Source: JAOTWJ01 sp036398175 (lineage in GTDB: Bacteria; Gemmatimonadota; Gemmatimonadetes; Gemmatimonadales; GWC2-71-9). From it: a stretch of 42,644 bases of DNA. The DNA is taken from NCBI GenBank assembly GCA_036398175.1, contig DASWHL010000142.1, forward strand, positions 1-42,644. The letters run 5' to 3'. A model generated the notes under the pieces. The model was given only the letters and a program-made list of their open reading frames with translations. It had not been told where the DNA came from and did not search any database. Shown piece by piece: positions 40,850 to 42,644 of the stretch. Made by a program: the position numbers and the translations under genes. The stretch's first letter is position 1. Each line of letters starts with the position of its first letter.

Positions 40850-42644
40850 ATGGCGGCTCCGCACGACGACCAGCAGCCCACGAAGTACAGTTCCGACGCC
40901 ATCCAGGTTCTCAAAGGTCTCGAAGCCGTCCGCAAACGGCCGGGGATGTACATCGGCTCGACGGCCGCGCGGGGGCTCCATCATCTCGTGTACGAGGTCG
41001 TGGACAACTCGATTGACGAGGCGCTCGCGGGCTTCTGCGACCGGATAGACGTGGTCGTGCACGCGGACAACGCCGTCACCGTGAGCGACAACGGGCGGGG
41101 CATCCCGGTGGACCTCCACAAGACCGAGAAGCTACCCGGCCTCGAGGTCGCCATGACCATGCTCCACGCCGGGGGCAAGTTCGACAAGAGCACCTACAAG
41201 GTGTCGGGCGGGCTGCACGGCGTGGGTGTGTCGGTGGTGAACGCGCTCTCCGAACGGCTCGACGTGTGGGTGGCGCGGGACGGGCAGGAGCATCACATGG
41301 CCTTCGAGCGCGGCCACACGGTGCAGACGCTGGAGGTGACCGGCAAGGCGGGCAAGCGGACCGGCACCAAGGTCTACTTCAAGCCCGACACGCAGATCTT
41401 CACGGAGACCCGCTTCGACTACGCCACCATCGCGAGCCGGCTCCGGGAGCTGGCCTTCCTGAACAGCGGGATCACGCTGACCGTCGTGGACGAGCGGCCC
41501 GACTCCGCCAAGGAAGAGACGTTCCTGTTCCGGGACGGGCTCAAGCAGTTCGTCGAGTTCCTGCGCGGCGCCCGGAAGCCGCTCCATCCCAAGCCCGTGG
41601 CCTTCGCCACGTCCCGGGACGACGTCGAGATTGACGTGGCCCTCCAGTACGACGAGGGCTATGCCGAGAACACGTTCTCGTTCGTGAACAACATCAACAC
41701 GCACGAGGGCGGGACCCACCTCACGGGCTTCAAGGCGGCGCTCACGCGCGTGATCAACGAGGTCGCGAAGAACAAGGGGCTCCTCAAGAAGGAGAGTTTC
41801 TCGCTCTCCGGCGACGACGTGCGCGAGGGGCTCACGTCGGTGATTCACGTGAAGGTGAAGGAGCCGCAGTTCGAGGGGCAGACCAAGACCAAGCTCGGCA
41901 ACTCCGAGGTCGAAGGCATCGTCCGCCAGGTGGTCTACGAGCACCTCTACAACTACCTGATGGAGACGCCGGGCGTCGCGCGCACGGTGATCGAGAAGGC
42001 CGCGAGCGCCGCGCGCGCGCGTGAGGCGGCCCGCAAGGCCCGCGAGCTGGTCCGCAAGAAGAGTGCGCTCGAGGGTGGCATCCTCCCGGGCAAGCTGGCC
42101 GACTGCTCCCTCTCGGACCCGTCCCTCACCGAGCTGTATATCGTCGAGGGCGACAGCGCCGGCGGGTCGGCCAAGCAGGGGCGGGACCGGTCGTTCCAGG
42201 CCATCCTGCCGCTGCGCGGCAAGATCCTGAACGTGCAGCGCGCCCGGATTGACAAGATCCTGTCGAACGAAGAGATCCGCGCCATGATCACGGCCATCGG
42301 GACGGGCATCGGCGAGGACGAGTTCAAGCTCGACGACGCGCGGTACCACAAGGTCATCATCATGACCGACGCCGACGTGGACGGGGCGCACATCCGGACC
42401 CTGCTGCTCACGTTCTTCTACAAGGAAATGAAGCAGTTGATCGAGGCGGGGTACGTGTACATCGCGCAGCCGCCCCTGTTCCGGGTGGCCAAGGGCAAGG
42501 AGGAGTACTACGTCTACAGCGAGACCGAGCGGGACGACGTGATGAAGCGCCTGTCCAACGGGCAGGGGAAGGGCACGGTGAGCATCCAGCGCTACAAGGG
42601 CCTGGGCGAGATGAATCCCGAGCAGCTCTGGAAGACCACCATGG
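40850..42644 (+). CDS. gyrB: DNA gyrase subunit B (C-terminus outside window)
   Basis: 598 codons are visible and the frame is open at the window end; full GyrB is about 640 residues or more. GyrB supplies the ATPase and TOPRIM parts of gyrase. GHKL motifs: VYEVVDNSIDEALAGF, VTVSDNGRGIPVD, HAGGKFDKSTYKVSGGLHGV and GTKVYFKPD. Transducer and TOPRIM: ELYIVEGDSAGGSAKQGRDR, ILPLRGKILNVQRAR, IIMTDADVDGAHIRTLLL and, near the end, IQRYKGLGEMNPEQLWKTTM. No large TOPRIM insertion of the E. coli kind is seen. ATG 40850 begins MAAPHDDQQPTKYSSDAIQV. Confidence 0.98.
   Translation, partial: MAAPHDDQQPTKYSSDAIQVLKGLEAVRKRPGMYIGSTAARGLHHLVYEVVDNSIDEALAGFCDRIDVVVHADNAVTVSDNGRGIPVDLHKTEKLPGLEVAMTMLHAGGKFDKSTYKVSGGLHGVGVSVVNALSERLDVWVARDGQEHHMAFERGHTVQTLEVTGKAGKRTGTKVYFKPDTQIFTETRFDYATIASRLRELAFLNSGITLTVVDERPDSAKEETFLFRDGLKQFVEFLRGARKPLHPKPVAFATSRDDVEIDVALQYDEGYAENTFSFVNNINTHEGGTHLTGFKAALTRVINEVAKNKGLLKKESFSLSGDDVREGLTSVIHVKVKEPQFEGQTKTKLGNSEVEGIVRQVVYEHLYNYLMETPGVARTVIEKAASAARAREAARKARELVRKKSALEGGILPGKLADCSLSDPSLTELYIVEGDSAGGSAKQGRDRSFQAILPLRGKILNVQRARIDKILSNEEIRAMITAIGTGIGEDEFKLDDARYHKVIIMTDADVDGAHIRTLLLTFFYKEMKQLIEAGYVYIAQPPLFRVAKGKEEYYVYSETERDDVMKRLSNGQGKGTVSIQRYKGLGEMNPEQLWKTTM

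Noticed and set aside
39186..42644. A chromosomal origin next to recF/gyrB
   Set aside because: dnaA and dnaN are missing and I see no cluster of DnaA boxes in the gaps.

Overview
The window is GC-rich, densely packed chromosomal DNA, most likely from a Gemmatimonadota bacterium or a close relative. This is an inference from codon and GC style, the abundance of lipoproteins with AC-type lipoboxes, the gene mix and the recF-dciA-gyrB block; there is no rRNA to confirm it. I see no tRNA, rRNA, CRISPR array, transposase or phage gene.

Layout. 1-2348 (minus): the N-terminal part of a PspA/IM30 envelope-stress protein, preceded by six tandem, mutually paralogous small membrane proteins that share a C-terminal coiled coil with an 'ER-x-DF-(A/T)-(E/D)-R' signature. 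2421-5243 (minus): uvrA. 5382-10980 (plus): a six-gene operon with a 4-nt overlap at every junction (cutA, TPR protein, macro-domain protein, membrane-anchored transglutaminase, ABC ATPase, ABC permease). 11029-15748 (minus): four lipoproteins, two of them tandem-duplicated Ig-like plus PQQ-type propeller proteins. 15841-19290 (minus): cytochrome c maturation genes ccmE-ccmF-ccmH-ccmI-like. 19615-22185: a DsrE-family protein, a CobB-type sirtuin and a PLP decarboxylase.

22310-34991 is the centre of interest: a multiheme electron-transfer locus with 54 heme-binding motifs in six proteins. It encodes a periplasmic tetraheme protein, a nonaheme protein whose start overlaps the end of an outer-membrane barrel gene, two fusions of multiheme cytochrome c to membrane cytochrome b (19 and 11 hemes), a HybA/HybB-like Fe-S plus NrfD quinone module with an anchored diheme protein, and a nine-heme lipoprotein. 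Together these could carry electrons from the quinone pool across the periplasm and outer membrane, and the neighbouring ccm genes supply heme attachment. Direct repeats with an 11-bp period lie upstream of the ccm, 19-heme/Fe-S and nine-heme lipoprotein genes and may mark shared control by an OmpR/PhoB-type regulator.

35215-42644: glpK, rho, a DUF411 metal-binding protein whose first motif Cys is an in-frame TGA (candidate selenocysteine with a possible SECIS hairpin), a small lipoprotein, then recF, dciA and gyrB (cut by the window end). Three copies of a palindromic 'GATAGCCGATGGCCGA' repeat sit at gene 3' ends.

The points most worth following up are the PspA-linked six-paralog array, the multiheme conduit, the TGA-containing DUF411 gene and the CxxxY-type CcmE.
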